A stretch of DNA of 64,000 bases from the NCBI GenBank assembly GCA_910574255.1, contig CAJTAK010000001.1, forward strand, positions 519,779-583,778. The letters are read 5' to 3'. Every line of letters starts with the position of its first letter. Within the stretch, counting starts at the first letter, position 1. The stretch is from Clostridia bacterium (GTDB lineage Bacteria; Bacillota; Clostridia; Lachnospirales; Lachnospiraceae). Of the stretch, positions 53,667 to 62,352 are shown one piece after another. Below the pieces are notes generated by a model that saw only the letters and a list, made by a program, of their open reading frames with translations, did not search any database and was not told where the DNA came from. The position numbers and the translations under genes are program-made.

Positions 53667-53705
53667 ACAAAGCGGCAAGGATAAGAGAAATCCTTGCCGC
53701 TTTGT
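53667..53705 (+). terminator. Long hairpin after the sedoheptulokinase-like gene
   Basis: ACAAAGCGGCAAGGAT (53667-53682) pairs perfectly with ATCCTTGCCGCTTTGT (53690-53705), with a partial CAACA/TGTTG extension. No strong T-run follows, but the stem is very stable. Confidence 0.7.
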
Positions 53706-53803
53706 ATTGTTGAAAATTCACAAAAAACACTTAAAAGAGAGGCAGATTATTAGGATGAAAAACAGCAATATTCATAAACTTGCCTAGTTTTCATAATTTA
53801 TAG

Positions 53804-53943
53804 TTGACGAAAAATAAAAGTAACAGTATAATTAAATTAACGGTTGAGAACGTTCTCAAGATGGTAACAGAGAGACGTATAGAAACTGGAATAAAGTTTT
53901 AGGATGAGAACGTTCTCAAAATGAATAATAAAGGAATAACGGG
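53804..53943 (+). promoter_or_regulatory. LacI promoter with two identical operators 60 bp apart
   Basis: TTGACG (53804-53809) and TATAAT (53827-53832) are spaced 17 bases apart. TTGAGAACGTTCTCAA (53844-53859) is a perfect palindrome just after the start of transcription. TGAGAACGTTCTCA (53905-53918) shares the same 14-base palindrome 60 bases further, about six helical turns, so one regulator could bind both and loop. The bases 53709-53803 contain nothing I recognise. Confidence 0.8.
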
Positions 53944-54981
53944 ATGGAGAGTAATAACCAGACAGTTACCATTGATGATGTGGCAAAGCTGGCAGGTGTA
54001 TCAAAAGCCACAGTAGGACGTGTAATTGGAAATTATGGAAGTGTATCAGAAAAAAGCCGTCAAAAAGTTATGGAGGCAGTAAAAGAATTGGATTATGTTC
54101 CGAATACGATAGCCCAAGGTCTTCGCAGCCATAGTACAAAAACGATAGCAGTGGTATTGGGAAGTATTAAAAATAGTTATTGCAATGAGCTTGTATATGC
54201 TATAGAGAAAGAAGCAATGAAACGAGGATATAACGTTTTGATATGTAATACTCATGAGAACCTGGACAAAGAGATTCAGCATCTTCGGAATATAAGAAGC
54301 CGCCAGGTAGACGGTGTAATATTGATTCCGGTATATACAGTTGGAAAAGTGATTCCGGAAAAATACAGACATTTATATGAAAATCTGAACATTCCAATGG
54401 TATTTGTTGATAGAAATATTATGGGAATCGAAAAAGATCTGGTTCAGAGCAAAAATGAGGAAGCTTCTTATGAGGCAACAAAGTATTTGATTTCTCTTGG
54501 CCATAAGAATATCGGAGTGATTGGAACTGTTGCATACTCAACAGTACAGGACCGGATTAAGGGATACCGCAGAGCGCTTCAGGAATCGGGAATTGCTGTA
54601 AATGCATCCTTGGTAGTAGATGCAGAGTATTCCGAGAAGCATGTGGGACAGAAGCTGGCAGCTAAATTGCTGGAGGAACATCCGGAACTAACAGCGCTTT
54701 ATGTGTTAAATAACACTCTCTGCGGTAGTGTTCTTCTGGAACTCAAAAAGCGGAATTTGCATACACCAGATGACTTATCTTTGCTCACATGGGATGATGA
54801 TGATTTGAATGAACTATTTGATATTACAACAATTGTTCAATACGTAGAGGAAATCGGAAGATCTGCAGTGAAACGCTTATTTGAATTGATGGCGGATTCT
54901 CAGTTAAAGGCAGAGGTACAGCGGATTGATACGGAAATGATAATTCGTAAATCCTGTGCAGAACCAAAAGCTTTTCAGTAG
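53944..54981 (+). CDS. LacI family transcriptional regulator
   Basis: This 345-residue repressor has VTIDDVAKLAGVSKATVGRVIGNYGSVSEKSRQKVMEAVKELDYVPN at the N-terminus (residues about 8-55), followed by a LacI-type effector domain (VFVDRNIMGIEKDLVQ, TALYVLNNTLCGSVLLELKK). Two matching GAGAACGTTCTC sites precede it, so it represses itself and probably the downstream AnmK/ABC operon. The motif is distinct from the ATGAAACGCTTCAT motif of the other LacI protein, in line with separate regulons. Confidence 0.92.
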   Translation: MESNNQTVTIDDVAKLAGVSKATVGRVIGNYGSVSEKSRQKVMEAVKELDYVPNTIAQGLRSHSTKTIAVVLGSIKNSYCNELVYAIEKEAMKRGYNVLICNTHENLDKEIQHLRNIRSRQVDGVILIPVYTVGKVIPEKYRHLYENLNIPMVFVDRNIMGIEKDLVQSKNEEASYEATKYLISLGHKNIGVIGTVAYSTVQDRIKGYRRALQESGIAVNASLVVDAEYSEKHVGQKLAAKLLEEHPELTALYVLNNTLCGSVLLELKKRNLHTPDDLSLLTWDDDDLNELFDITTIVQYVEEIGRSAVKRLFELMADSQLKAEVQRIDTEMIIRKSCAEPKAFQ

Positions 54982-55036
54982 GATAGTAATGCCGAAAAAG
55001 GCTGCTATAAATAAATTATTTTAAAGGAGGCTATTT

Positions 55037-56269
55037 ATGGACTTAATTATGGGAATGAACAGTGGTTCCTCGTTTGATGGAATTGACGTAGTTCTCGCAG
55101 AAACGGAGATGGATGCGGACGGCTTTCCCAAAGCACCTAAATTTATCTGCGGAGGATCTTATGACTGGCCAGATGATGTAAAAGAGATTGTAACGGCATC
55201 ATTTGACAACAAAGTAGATATGATTGGATTAAACAGACTGAATTATATCTGCGGGGCAGTGTTTGCGGAAAAGGCTGTGCAGTTTATGAAAGAGAACAAT
55301 ATCAATCCTATGGATGTGAAGGTTTTGGGATTGGATACACAGACGATTTACCAAGAACAGCCAGATCACAAAGCGATTGATGCTATGACGGATGAGCAGA
55401 AGGCAGACTGGCCCCACAGATGGTTGGACGGCCCGTATCCGGCAGGAATGCAGATGGGAGATAGCTCTGTTATTGCGAATCTGACGAACATTGACACAGT
55501 AACACATTTCCGTTCGGCAGATCACACCTGGGGCGGAAGTGCGGCACCATTAATGCCATATCTGGATTTTATTCTTTTCAGGAAAGATGAGAAGCCCTCT
55601 ATGACATTGAATATTGGCGGAATTGCAAATCTCCATGTGGGATGCAAGGGCAGAAGAGATATGTTTGGATTTGATACAGGTCCAGGCAATGTGATTTCCA
55701 ACTATATGTGCAGAAAGCTGTTTGGCGTTGAATATGATAAGGATGGAAAGATTGCGGCAAGCGGGAATGTAAATGATGAATTATTAAATCATTTCATGCA
55801 TCATCCATTCTTTGACAGACCAGTACCACGTTCGGGATGGATTGCGGATTACAGTGCAGAATATATTGATGGTGTAATTGAGAAATTTAAGCATCTGCCC
55901 AAAGAGGACATTATTGCTACAGCATGTGCATTTACTGGTGCGGCAGTTGCAAAGAGTATGATTGATAATATTCCGGAAGAAATCATCAAGAATACAGACA
56001 AACTCTATGCAAGCGGCGGCGGTACAAGAAACCCGCAGATTATGAAAGAAATCCAGGCAAGAGTACCATCCAACATAACAGTGACGACCTCTGCTGATAT
56101 TGGCGTTCCGCCAGAATATAAAGAAGCGATTAAGTTTGCGACCATCGCTTATTCAACTATTCATTGCGTACCAGGCAATATACCAGCAGCAGGCCATGCG
56201 TCACAATATGCAATTCTTGGCAAGATTGCGTTAGCCCCACGTCATATTAAAGGCGGTGCACAGCTTTAA
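55037..56269 (+). CDS. anmK: Anhydro-N-acetylmuramic acid kinase family protein
   Basis: This 410-residue AnmK-family kinase has MGMNSGSSFDGIDVVLAE at the N-terminus (AnmK usually has MSGTSLDG), GGSAAPLMPYLDFILF, and GFDTGPGNVISNYM with the catalytic Asp. ADIGVPPEYKEAIKFATIA ends it. The family phosphorylates 1,6-anhydro sugars such as anhydro-MurNAc or levoglucosan with hydrolysis of the anhydro bridge. AGGAGG precedes ATG. It lies between its LacI regulator and a ribose-type importer, so import of an anhydro sugar is likely. No MurQ etherase is seen nearby. Confidence 0.85.
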   Translation: MDLIMGMNSGSSFDGIDVVLAETEMDADGFPKAPKFICGGSYDWPDDVKEIVTASFDNKVDMIGLNRLNYICGAVFAEKAVQFMKENNINPMDVKVLGLDTQTIYQEQPDHKAIDAMTDEQKADWPHRWLDGPYPAGMQMGDSSVIANLTNIDTVTHFRSADHTWGGSAAPLMPYLDFILFRKDEKPSMTLNIGGIANLHVGCKGRRDMFGFDTGPGNVISNYMCRKLFGVEYDKDGKIAASGNVNDELLNHFMHHPFFDRPVPRSGWIADYSAEYIDGVIEKFKHLPKEDIIATACAFTGAAVAKSMIDNIPEEIIKNTDKLYASGGGTRNPQIMKEIQARVPSNITVTTSADIGVPPEYKEAIKFATIAYSTIHCVPGNIPAAGHASQYAILGKIALAPRHIKGGAQL

Positions 56270-56437
56270 TCATAGAATTACATATTTATATGATTGTAGC
56301 ACAAATTTCCATTGAAAACTAGTAGTAAAATCAGATAGTATTCAATTGCGACCTGAATATTAGAAGATTGAAGAATAGAGATTCCAAAATGTTGGCTTAT
56401 GTCAGGATTTCTTGGGAAAGATGAAAGGATAACTATT

Positions 56438-57454
56438 ATGAAAAAGAAAATTTTAGCTTTAATCTGTGCGTCTGTTATGCTCTTCTCTCTGACGGCGTGT
56501 GGTAATAATTCAGAAACGCCAGCAACGGAAGAACCGGTGGAAGCACCTGGAACAGAGACACCGGAAGCAAAGGAAGCGGCAGATGATAAAGAGACAATTA
56601 CAATCGGAGTTTCATTTGGTCAGAATGTGCACCCATTTTTTGTAGCTATGCAGATGGGAATTGAGGCAGCTTGTAAGGATTATGGTATTGACAATGTAAA
56701 TATTCTGGCAGCAGACAGTTCTTTAGAGACACAAGTGTCACAGATTGAGAATTTAGTTACAATGGGCTGCGATGTGATTTTATTGAATCCCTATGATTCC
56801 GATGGAGTTGTGAATGCAGTGAACAGTGCACAGGAAGCTGGCGTAGGTATATTCACAATGGATATTGACTGCGAGGGCTCCACAGCTTATGTGGCTTCTG
56901 ATAACGTAAAGGTTGGTAAGCTGCTTGGCGAGTGGATTGTAGAACAGCTTGGCGGTGAAGGCAAAATTGCAATCATTGATGGAATCAGTGTAACTTCTTT
57001 AAAAGACAGAACAGATGGATTTATGTCAGCGATTGAAGGGAGCAATATTGAGGTTGTAGCAGAACAGCAGACAGCAGTGGAACGAGATGCGGCATTGGAT
57101 TCTGCTGAAACCATCTTGCAGGCACATCCGGATATTGATGCGTTTGTTGGTGTAAATGAAAACTCTGGTATGGCTATTTTAAGTGCAGTGACAGCAGCAG
57201 GGTTGGATGATGTACTTATGACCTGCGTAGATGCAACTGCGGAGACAATGGCAGCAATCCGTGACGGCAAAGTGGATGTGGGAGTATCCCAGGACCCTTA
57301 TCAGATGGGATATACTGCCGTAGAGCAGGCCATTGCCTGGGCAAAGGGTGAGACCATAGAAAAATTTATAGAGGTTCCGGTTGCTTATATGAATCAGGAT
57401 AATATTCAGGAAGTAATTGAGAGAGAGCAAGGATACGGAGTGGAAGTGGAGTAA
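56438..57454 (+). CDS. Sugar ABC transporter substrate-binding lipoprotein (third importer)
   Basis: This 338-residue protein has a lipoprotein signal peptide (LLFSLTAC-type lipobox, Cys21), an acidic Pro/Glu linker and a type-1 periplasmic-binding domain with VGVSQDPYQMGYTAVEQAI near the end. ATG 56438 has AAAGGA upstream; the open frame from 56399 lacks such a signal. It precedes the ATPase and permease genes. The ligand is probably an anhydro sugar if the AnmK kinase gene upstream belongs to the same operon. Confidence 0.9.
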   Translation: MKKKILALICASVMLFSLTACGNNSETPATEEPVEAPGTETPEAKEAADDKETITIGVSFGQNVHPFFVAMQMGIEAACKDYGIDNVNILAADSSLETQVSQIENLVTMGCDVILLNPYDSDGVVNAVNSAQEAGVGIFTMDIDCEGSTAYVASDNVKVGKLLGEWIVEQLGGEGKIAIIDGISVTSLKDRTDGFMSAIEGSNIEVVAEQQTAVERDAALDSAETILQAHPDIDAFVGVNENSGMAILSAVTAAGLDDVLMTCVDATAETMAAIRDGKVDVGVSQDPYQMGYTAVEQAIAWAKGETIEKFIEVPVAYMNQDNIQEVIEREQGYGVEVE

Positions 57455-57475
57455 TTCTTCAGCAGCTTTTGTAGA

Positions 57476-57567
57476 CAGATTATGCGAAAAGAATAGAGCA
57501 TAATCTGCAGATTCAGGAGAAGGGGTGCCGCAAAATTAAGAGGTTTATTTTGTGGCGCCCTCTTTTT
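57476..57567 (+). terminator. Intra-operon terminator after the binding-protein gene
   Basis: First stem: CAGATTATGC (57476-57485) with GCATAATCTG (57498-57507). Second stem: GGGTGCCGCAAAAT (57523-57536) with ATTTTGTGGCGCCC (57547-57560), including G-T pairs, then TCTTTTT. It should reduce expression of the ATPase and permease relative to the binding protein. Confidence 0.8.
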
Positions 57568-57589
57568 GTAAAAATAAAGAGGTGAAAAT

Positions 57590-59107
57590 GTGTCTGAAGT
57601 AATCGTAAGAATGGAAGGTATTTCCAAATCATTTGCTGGCATTAAGGCACTGGATCATGTACAGATAGAACTTCGCAAGGGAGAGGTTCATGCTTTGATG
57701 GGCGAAAATGGTGCAGGGAAGTCTACTTTGATGAAAATTATGACTGGTGTATACATGAAGGATGAAGGTTCCATGTATCTGCGGGATGAGGTGAGCGGTG
57801 AGATGAAGCTGACAGAGATGAAATCTCCGCTGATGGCACAGAAGCTTGGTCTTAGCATGGTATTCCAGGAGCTTAATCTTCTGGAAAATATGAATATCGG
57901 AGAAAACATATTTATTGGACGGGAGCCTGTCGGAACAGCAACAATTGTAGATAAAAAAATCTTATACGAGAAAGCAAAAGAGGAATTGACAAAAGTAAAG
58001 CTGGATGTCAATCCAACTACCACTGTCTCTTCTCTAAGCTGTGGTCAAAAACAGTGCGTGGAGATTGCCAAGGCATTATCTTTTGATGCCCGGGTTGTAG
58101 TGTTTGATGAGCCGACGGCAAGTCTCTCTGAAACGGAATCTCAAACGTTATTTGAGATTATCCAAGAATTAAAGAATAAAGGCGTATGTATTGTATATAT
58201 TTCCCATCGTATGGAGGAAGTGTTTGAGCTTGCTGACAGAATTACCGTATTCAGGAATGGAACATATATTGATACAGTGGAGGCAGGCAAGGTTTCTGAG
58301 ACTGATTTGATTAAAATGATGATTGGCCGTGATCTAGAAGAAGGAAAGAAACAGGTCAGCGAATATATCAACAATAAAAAAACAGTATTGTCAGTAAGAA
58401 ATGTAACAGTTTTCCCCAATTCGGTTCCTGTCAGTTTTGATTTGCATGAGAAAGAAATCCTGGGATTCTTTGGTCTGGTAGGAGCAGGAAGAACGGAGCT
58501 TTCCAGAGTGATCTTTGGAATTGACCCGATTGGAGAGGGCGAGATTTATATTCAGGGAAATAAAGCACATATTAGCTGCCCACGGGATGCGATTAATGCC
58601 GGAATTGGTCTGGTTCCGGAAGACAGGAAAGGTCTGGGGTTGATTCTTGGAATGAGCATTAAAGATAATATGCTGATCTCAAAACTTGGGCAGTTAAAGA
58701 GCTGGATTTTGAATAAGAAGGTTTTGAAGGGAATTACTGGCACTTATATTGATGATCTGGGTATTGCTTTGCGGGATGAAAATCAAGAGGTAAAAGAGCT
58801 TAGCGGCGGGAACCAACAAAAGGTAGTTATTGCAAAGTGGCTAGCTATGGCACCGGATATTTTGATTATGGATGAACCTACACGAGGGATTGATGTAGGC
58901 GCTAAGAGTGAAATTTATACTTTAATGAGAAAACTTACGGAGGCAGGAAAGAGTATTATTATGATTTCCTCAGAGATGGCAGAGGTTCAGAAAGTGAGTG
59001 ATCGTGTTATTGTCATGCATGAAGGAAATATTACCGGAGAGCTGTCCATCGAAGAAGCTACAAAAAATAATATAATGCAGGCTGCATTTGGAGGTATAAA
59101 AGCATGA
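57590..59107 (+). CDS. Sugar ABC transporter ATP-binding protein (third importer)
   Basis: This 505-residue tandem ATPase of RbsA type has domain 1 with GENGAGKST, signature LSCGQKQC and Walker B VVVFDEPTASL. Domain 2 has GLVGAGRTE (no Walker A lysine), LSGGNQQK and ILIMDEPTRGID. The start is GTG 57590, which has GAGG seven bases upstream; the overlapping ATG at 57588 is in another frame. The stop overlaps the start of the permease gene (4-base overlap). Confidence 0.9.
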   Translation: MSEVIVRMEGISKSFAGIKALDHVQIELRKGEVHALMGENGAGKSTLMKIMTGVYMKDEGSMYLRDEVSGEMKLTEMKSPLMAQKLGLSMVFQELNLLENMNIGENIFIGREPVGTATIVDKKILYEKAKEELTKVKLDVNPTTTVSSLSCGQKQCVEIAKALSFDARVVVFDEPTASLSETESQTLFEIIQELKNKGVCIVYISHRMEEVFELADRITVFRNGTYIDTVEAGKVSETDLIKMMIGRDLEEGKKQVSEYINNKKTVLSVRNVTVFPNSVPVSFDLHEKEILGFFGLVGAGRTELSRVIFGIDPIGEGEIYIQGNKAHISCPRDAINAGIGLVPEDRKGLGLILGMSIKDNMLISKLGQLKSWILNKKVLKGITGTYIDDLGIALRDENQEVKELSGGNQQKVVIAKWLAMAPDILIMDEPTRGIDVGAKSEIYTLMRKLTEAGKSIIMISSEMAEVQKVSDRVIVMHEGNITGELSIEEATKNNIMQAAFGGIKA

Positions 59108-60048
59108 AAGAAAAGAAAAAGATCAATCTTGGTTCGTTACGAGAATTACTTTTGATAGGAGTTGTGGTTCTTCTTTGTATCGTTTGGACAGCTATGAACC
59201 CTCAGTTTATTTCTATGAACAATATTACCAATATTTTACGTCAGGGTTCTTATACAGCAATTGCTGCTGTTGGAATGACTATGGTAATTATCATAGGAGA
59301 GATTGATTTATCTGCAGGTTCTTTGATTTGTGCATCTGGTTTGATTGGTGCAATGGTCTGCAAAAGCACGAATAATGTTCTGCTGGCAGTATTGGCGGCA
59401 TTGCTGGTAGGAGTAGTGGTTGGCGGGGTAAACGGAGTGCTCTGTGCAGTTGGAAAATTGCCGGGATTTATTGCGACATTGGCCAGCATGACGGTGTTAA
59501 GAGGACTAGCCTATATTATAACCGGAGGAAATTCTGTGGTATGGACCAATGAAGACTTTACAAAGATTGGAACAGGTTATGTTGGGATTGTACCAATTCC
59601 GGTAATTATTATGCTGGCTGTGATTGCATTTGGTGTGTTCTTAACTTCAAAACTGCGTTTTGGACGTTATATCTATGCGGTTGGCGGTAATATGGAAGCG
59701 AGCCGATGGTCGGGAATTGCAGTAGTTAAGGTAAAGATTATTGTGTATATGATTATGGGCGTGCTGACATCAATTGCCGGTTTAATTGTTGTGACCAGAT
59801 TGGGATCAGGACAGCCTTCGGCAGGACAGAACTTTGAGATGGACTGTATTACAGCGGCAGTAGTTGGCGGAACAAGTATGTCGGGCGGCCGGGGAAAGAT
59901 TATTGGAACTGTTGTAGGTGTATTGCTTTTAACGGTATTGACAAACGGTATGACACTTGTTGGTATCAATACATACTGGCAGCAGGTATTTAAAGGAGTA
60001 ATCATAGTAGTCTCTGTACTCGCAGATACTCATGCAAAGAAAAATTAG
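59104..60048 (+). CDS. Sugar ABC transporter permease (third importer)
   Basis: This 314-residue RbsC-family membrane protein has GEIDLSAGSLICASG near residue 65, FGRYIYAVGGNMEASRWSGI near residue 190 and AAVVGGTSMSGGRG near residue 260. It overlaps the ATPase gene by ATGA. It is the last gene of the LacI/AnmK operon; the DeoR gene converges on it from the other strand. Confidence 0.9.
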   Translation: MKEKKKINLGSLRELLLIGVVVLLCIVWTAMNPQFISMNNITNILRQGSYTAIAAVGMTMVIIIGEIDLSAGSLICASGLIGAMVCKSTNNVLLAVLAALLVGVVVGGVNGVLCAVGKLPGFIATLASMTVLRGLAYIITGGNSVVWTNEDFTKIGTGYVGIVPIPVIIMLAVIAFGVFLTSKLRFGRYIYAVGGNMEASRWSGIAVVKVKIIVYMIMGVLTSIAGLIVVTRLGSGQPSAGQNFEMDCITAAVVGGTSMSGGRGKIIGTVVGVLLLTVLTNGMTLVGINTYWQQVFKGVIIVVSVLADTHAKKN

Positions 60049-60059
60049 AGGATTCATTC

Positions 60060-60839
60060 TCAACGATTTGGATAGATCACCTGAATCCCATGACCATCAA
60101 AATATGCTTGATAATCTGTCGGAACAGGACCATCCGTAACAATGGTGTTGGCAATTGTCAGCGGTCCGAAAGGAGCCATAGCGTTTTTGCCGAACTTGCT
60201 GCTGGTGGCGCATACAATGATCTGTGAAGCCTGCTCCAGCAGTTTTCGAAAAATACGGGCAGTGACATCATCCAGAACAGAAAAGCCTCTGGTTAGAGAA
60301 ATGCCGTCCATGGTAAGAAAGATTTTATCAAAATAAATATCAGAAAAATAGTCAATCAATACGGAACCTGTTACATAATAGGTTCCGTTTCTTCTTGTAA
60401 AATCCCCAGGCACCATCATGACATTGAATTCCGGGGTGTTCGTCAGTTCAATGGCGGCAGACACATTCATAGTAGTGACAGCAAGACGGTTTTTTACCTT
60501 CAGATTCTTAGCTACTTCCAGACAGGTATATCCGGGTCCAAGAAATATAAAATCTTCGTCATTCACCAGAGCGGCTGCAAGAGAGCCGATAGATTGTTTG
60601 CGCTCATAGTCGTTTAAGGATTCCGGAGGAATAAAGCAGGAGCTGCCCTGCTTTTCCGGCTCCTTGTAGAGGGCGCCGCCAAAGGTGCGCATCAGGCTGT
60701 CCTGCTGTTCCAAATATTCCAGATCCTTTCGGATAGTCACCTCCGAGACACCGAGAAGCTGACTGAGCTCTGTTACAGTAATTTTTTTCTTCTGCTTCAA
60801 AATGGTGAGAATTTCCGTATGTCTTTCATTTGCAAACAT
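60060..60839 (-). CDS. DeoR family transcriptional regulator
   Basis: This 259-residue protein is on the minus strand. The N-terminal DeoR HTH (ERHTEILTILKQKKKITVTELSQLLGVSEVTIRKDLEYLEQQ) is followed by a DeoRC sensor domain (FIFLGPGYTCLEVAKNL, CATSSKFGKNAMAPFG). ATG 60839 is preferred because AGGAG precedes it and a DeoR protein normally starts near MFANERH. It is divergent from the E2/E3 genes, whose promoter contains a repeated TGAAATAAAAC motif, and probably controls them through a phosphorylated sugar. Confidence 0.88.
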   Translation of the reverse strand: MFANERHTEILTILKQKKKITVTELSQLLGVSEVTIRKDLEYLEQQDSLMRTFGGALYKEPEKQGSSCFIPPESLNDYERKQSIGSLAAALVNDEDFIFLGPGYTCLEVAKNLKVKNRLAVTTMNVSAAIELTNTPEFNVMMVPGDFTRRNGTYYVTGSVLIDYFSDIYFDKIFLTMDGISLTRGFSVLDDVTARIFRKLLEQASQIIVCATSSKFGKNAMAPFGPLTIANTIVTDGPVPTDYQAYFDGHGIQVIYPNR

Positions 60840-60962
60840 AGCAGTCTCCTTCTTGCGTTTTATGCTCCGGAAAGGGAAGTTGATTATTTTTTCTTTTAAA
60901 ATGAAATCAAATTGTAATCTTATGCTCATTATAACATGAAATTTGTAAAAAACAAGAGAAAT

Positions 60963-61089
60963 ATTTCAAAATAAAAGGAAAAAAAACAATTAAAAAATTG
61001 ACAATGAAATAAAACGAAACTATAATTAAAATAAAAAGAAATAGATACAATAAAAATTAGTTACGAATTATTTTGAAATAAAACAAAAT
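60963..61089 (+). promoter_or_regulatory. E2/E3 promoter with direct repeats
   Basis: TTGACA (60998-61003), 17 bases and TATAAT (61021-61026) are exactly consensus. TGAAATAAAACGAAAC (61005-61020) sits in the spacer. TGAAATAAAACAAAAT (61074-61089) lies 69 bases further, and a related TTTCAAAATAAAAGG stretch begins near 60965. Direct repeats of this kind are usual for DeoR-family regulators. Confidence 0.7.
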
Positions 61090-61108
61090 GAAAAAGGAGA
61101 GTGATAAA

Positions 61109-62341
61109 ATGGCAGATGTTGTGATCATGCCCAGGCTGTCTCTAAATGAAGAGACAAATCTATTATCTCAGTGGTATGTAGCAGAAGGTGATAAGGTCTC
61201 GGCAGGTGACAAGCTGTTCTGCATTGAGACAGACAAGTCCACAATGGATGTGGATTCGGAGTTTGAAGGAACAGTTTTGAAAAAGTATTATGACGATTAT
61301 GCAGTTATTCCGGTACTTACGCCTGTCTGCGTTGTTGGAAAAGAGGGGGACGAGATTCCTGAACTGGCCCTTCCGGAAGAAGCAGCGCAGGAAGCATCCA
61401 CAGAGGAAAGTGTTTCGCCAGAGACTGAAATAGCACCATCGGCGCAGCAGGCTTTATCAGCAAGTGCGGGAACGACAGACAGCAGTAAGGGAGAGAAGGG
61501 CATTTCTCCAAGGGCCAGAAAGCTGGCAGAGCAGAATGGGATTGTGAATTACCAAATGATTCCGGCCTCCGGTGCGGAAAACCGCATTTTGGAAGAGGAC
61601 ATTATCCGCTATATGAAAGATGAAATTACGGAGGTTCGCCGTGCCACAGGAGAGAAGAGGACTGTGAAGCTTCCGAAGATCCGCAAGGTGATTGCAAAAA
61701 ATATGCTGCATTCTCTTCAATCTACGGCGCAGCTGACTATGAGTTCTGTATTCAATGCTGCCGAATTGCAGGCATGCCGCAGCCGCTTCAAGGCAGAGCA
61801 GGGGGAGATGAAACATGTTACCATCGGAGACTTGATTATCTTTTCCACAGCCCGTACCCTGGAAGAATTTCCATATATGAATTCCTGGATGCAGGGTGAT
61901 GATGAGGCTATTGAGTTTACAGATGTGAATCTGGGCTGCGCTGTGGATACGGAACGGGGATTGATGGTACCTACAATTACGGCAGCTAATACAAAGAGCC
62001 TTTTGGAGATATCCGATAATTTGAAGGAATTGGCGGGAGAATGCCGCAAAGGAAGCATTTCTCCGGAAAAATTAAAGGAAGCCACTTTTACGGTCAGCAA
62101 CCTGGGGGCTTTTGGTATAAGAACCTTTACGCCGATTCTGAATCCGCCCCAGGTAGGCATTCTGGGGGTAGGCGCCATTGATTATATGATGAAGCCGACA
62201 AAAGAAGGAATGCTGTGTTATCCGGCATGTACCCTGTCCTTAACAGTGGATCACCGCCTGGTAGACGGCGGCCCGGCTGCCAGTTTCTTAAAAAAGCTTT
62301 GCGAGAATCTGGAGCATATAGAAGAACTGATTGCAGAGTGA
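61109..62341 (+). CDS. 2-oxo acid (acetoin-type) dehydrogenase E2 component
   Basis: This 410-residue dihydrolipoamide acyltransferase has a lipoyl domain (ETDKSTMDV with the lipoylated lysine near residue 43), an Ala/Glu-rich linker and a peripheral-subunit-binding domain (ISPRARKLAEQNGI near residue 135). A catalytic domain follows, with NPPQVGILGVGAI and the active-site DHRLVDGGPA near residue 390. It transfers the acyl group from the E1-bound intermediate to coenzyme A. ATG 61109 follows AAGGAGAG; the earlier ATG at 61088 lacks a site. The E1 genes are not in the window. Confidence 0.92.
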   Translation: MADVVIMPRLSLNEETNLLSQWYVAEGDKVSAGDKLFCIETDKSTMDVDSEFEGTVLKKYYDDYAVIPVLTPVCVVGKEGDEIPELALPEEAAQEASTEESVSPETEIAPSAQQALSASAGTTDSSKGEKGISPRARKLAEQNGIVNYQMIPASGAENRILEEDIIRYMKDEITEVRRATGEKRTVKLPKIRKVIAKNMLHSLQSTAQLTMSSVFNAAELQACRSRFKAEQGEMKHVTIGDLIIFSTARTLEEFPYMNSWMQGDDEAIEFTDVNLGCAVDTERGLMVPTITAANTKSLLEISDNLKELAGECRKGSISPEKLKEATFTVSNLGAFGIRTFTPILNPPQVGILGVGAIDYMMKPTKEGMLCYPACTLSLTVDHRLVDGGPAASFLKKLCENLEHIEELIAE

Positions 62342-62352
62342 GGAGGCAAAGA

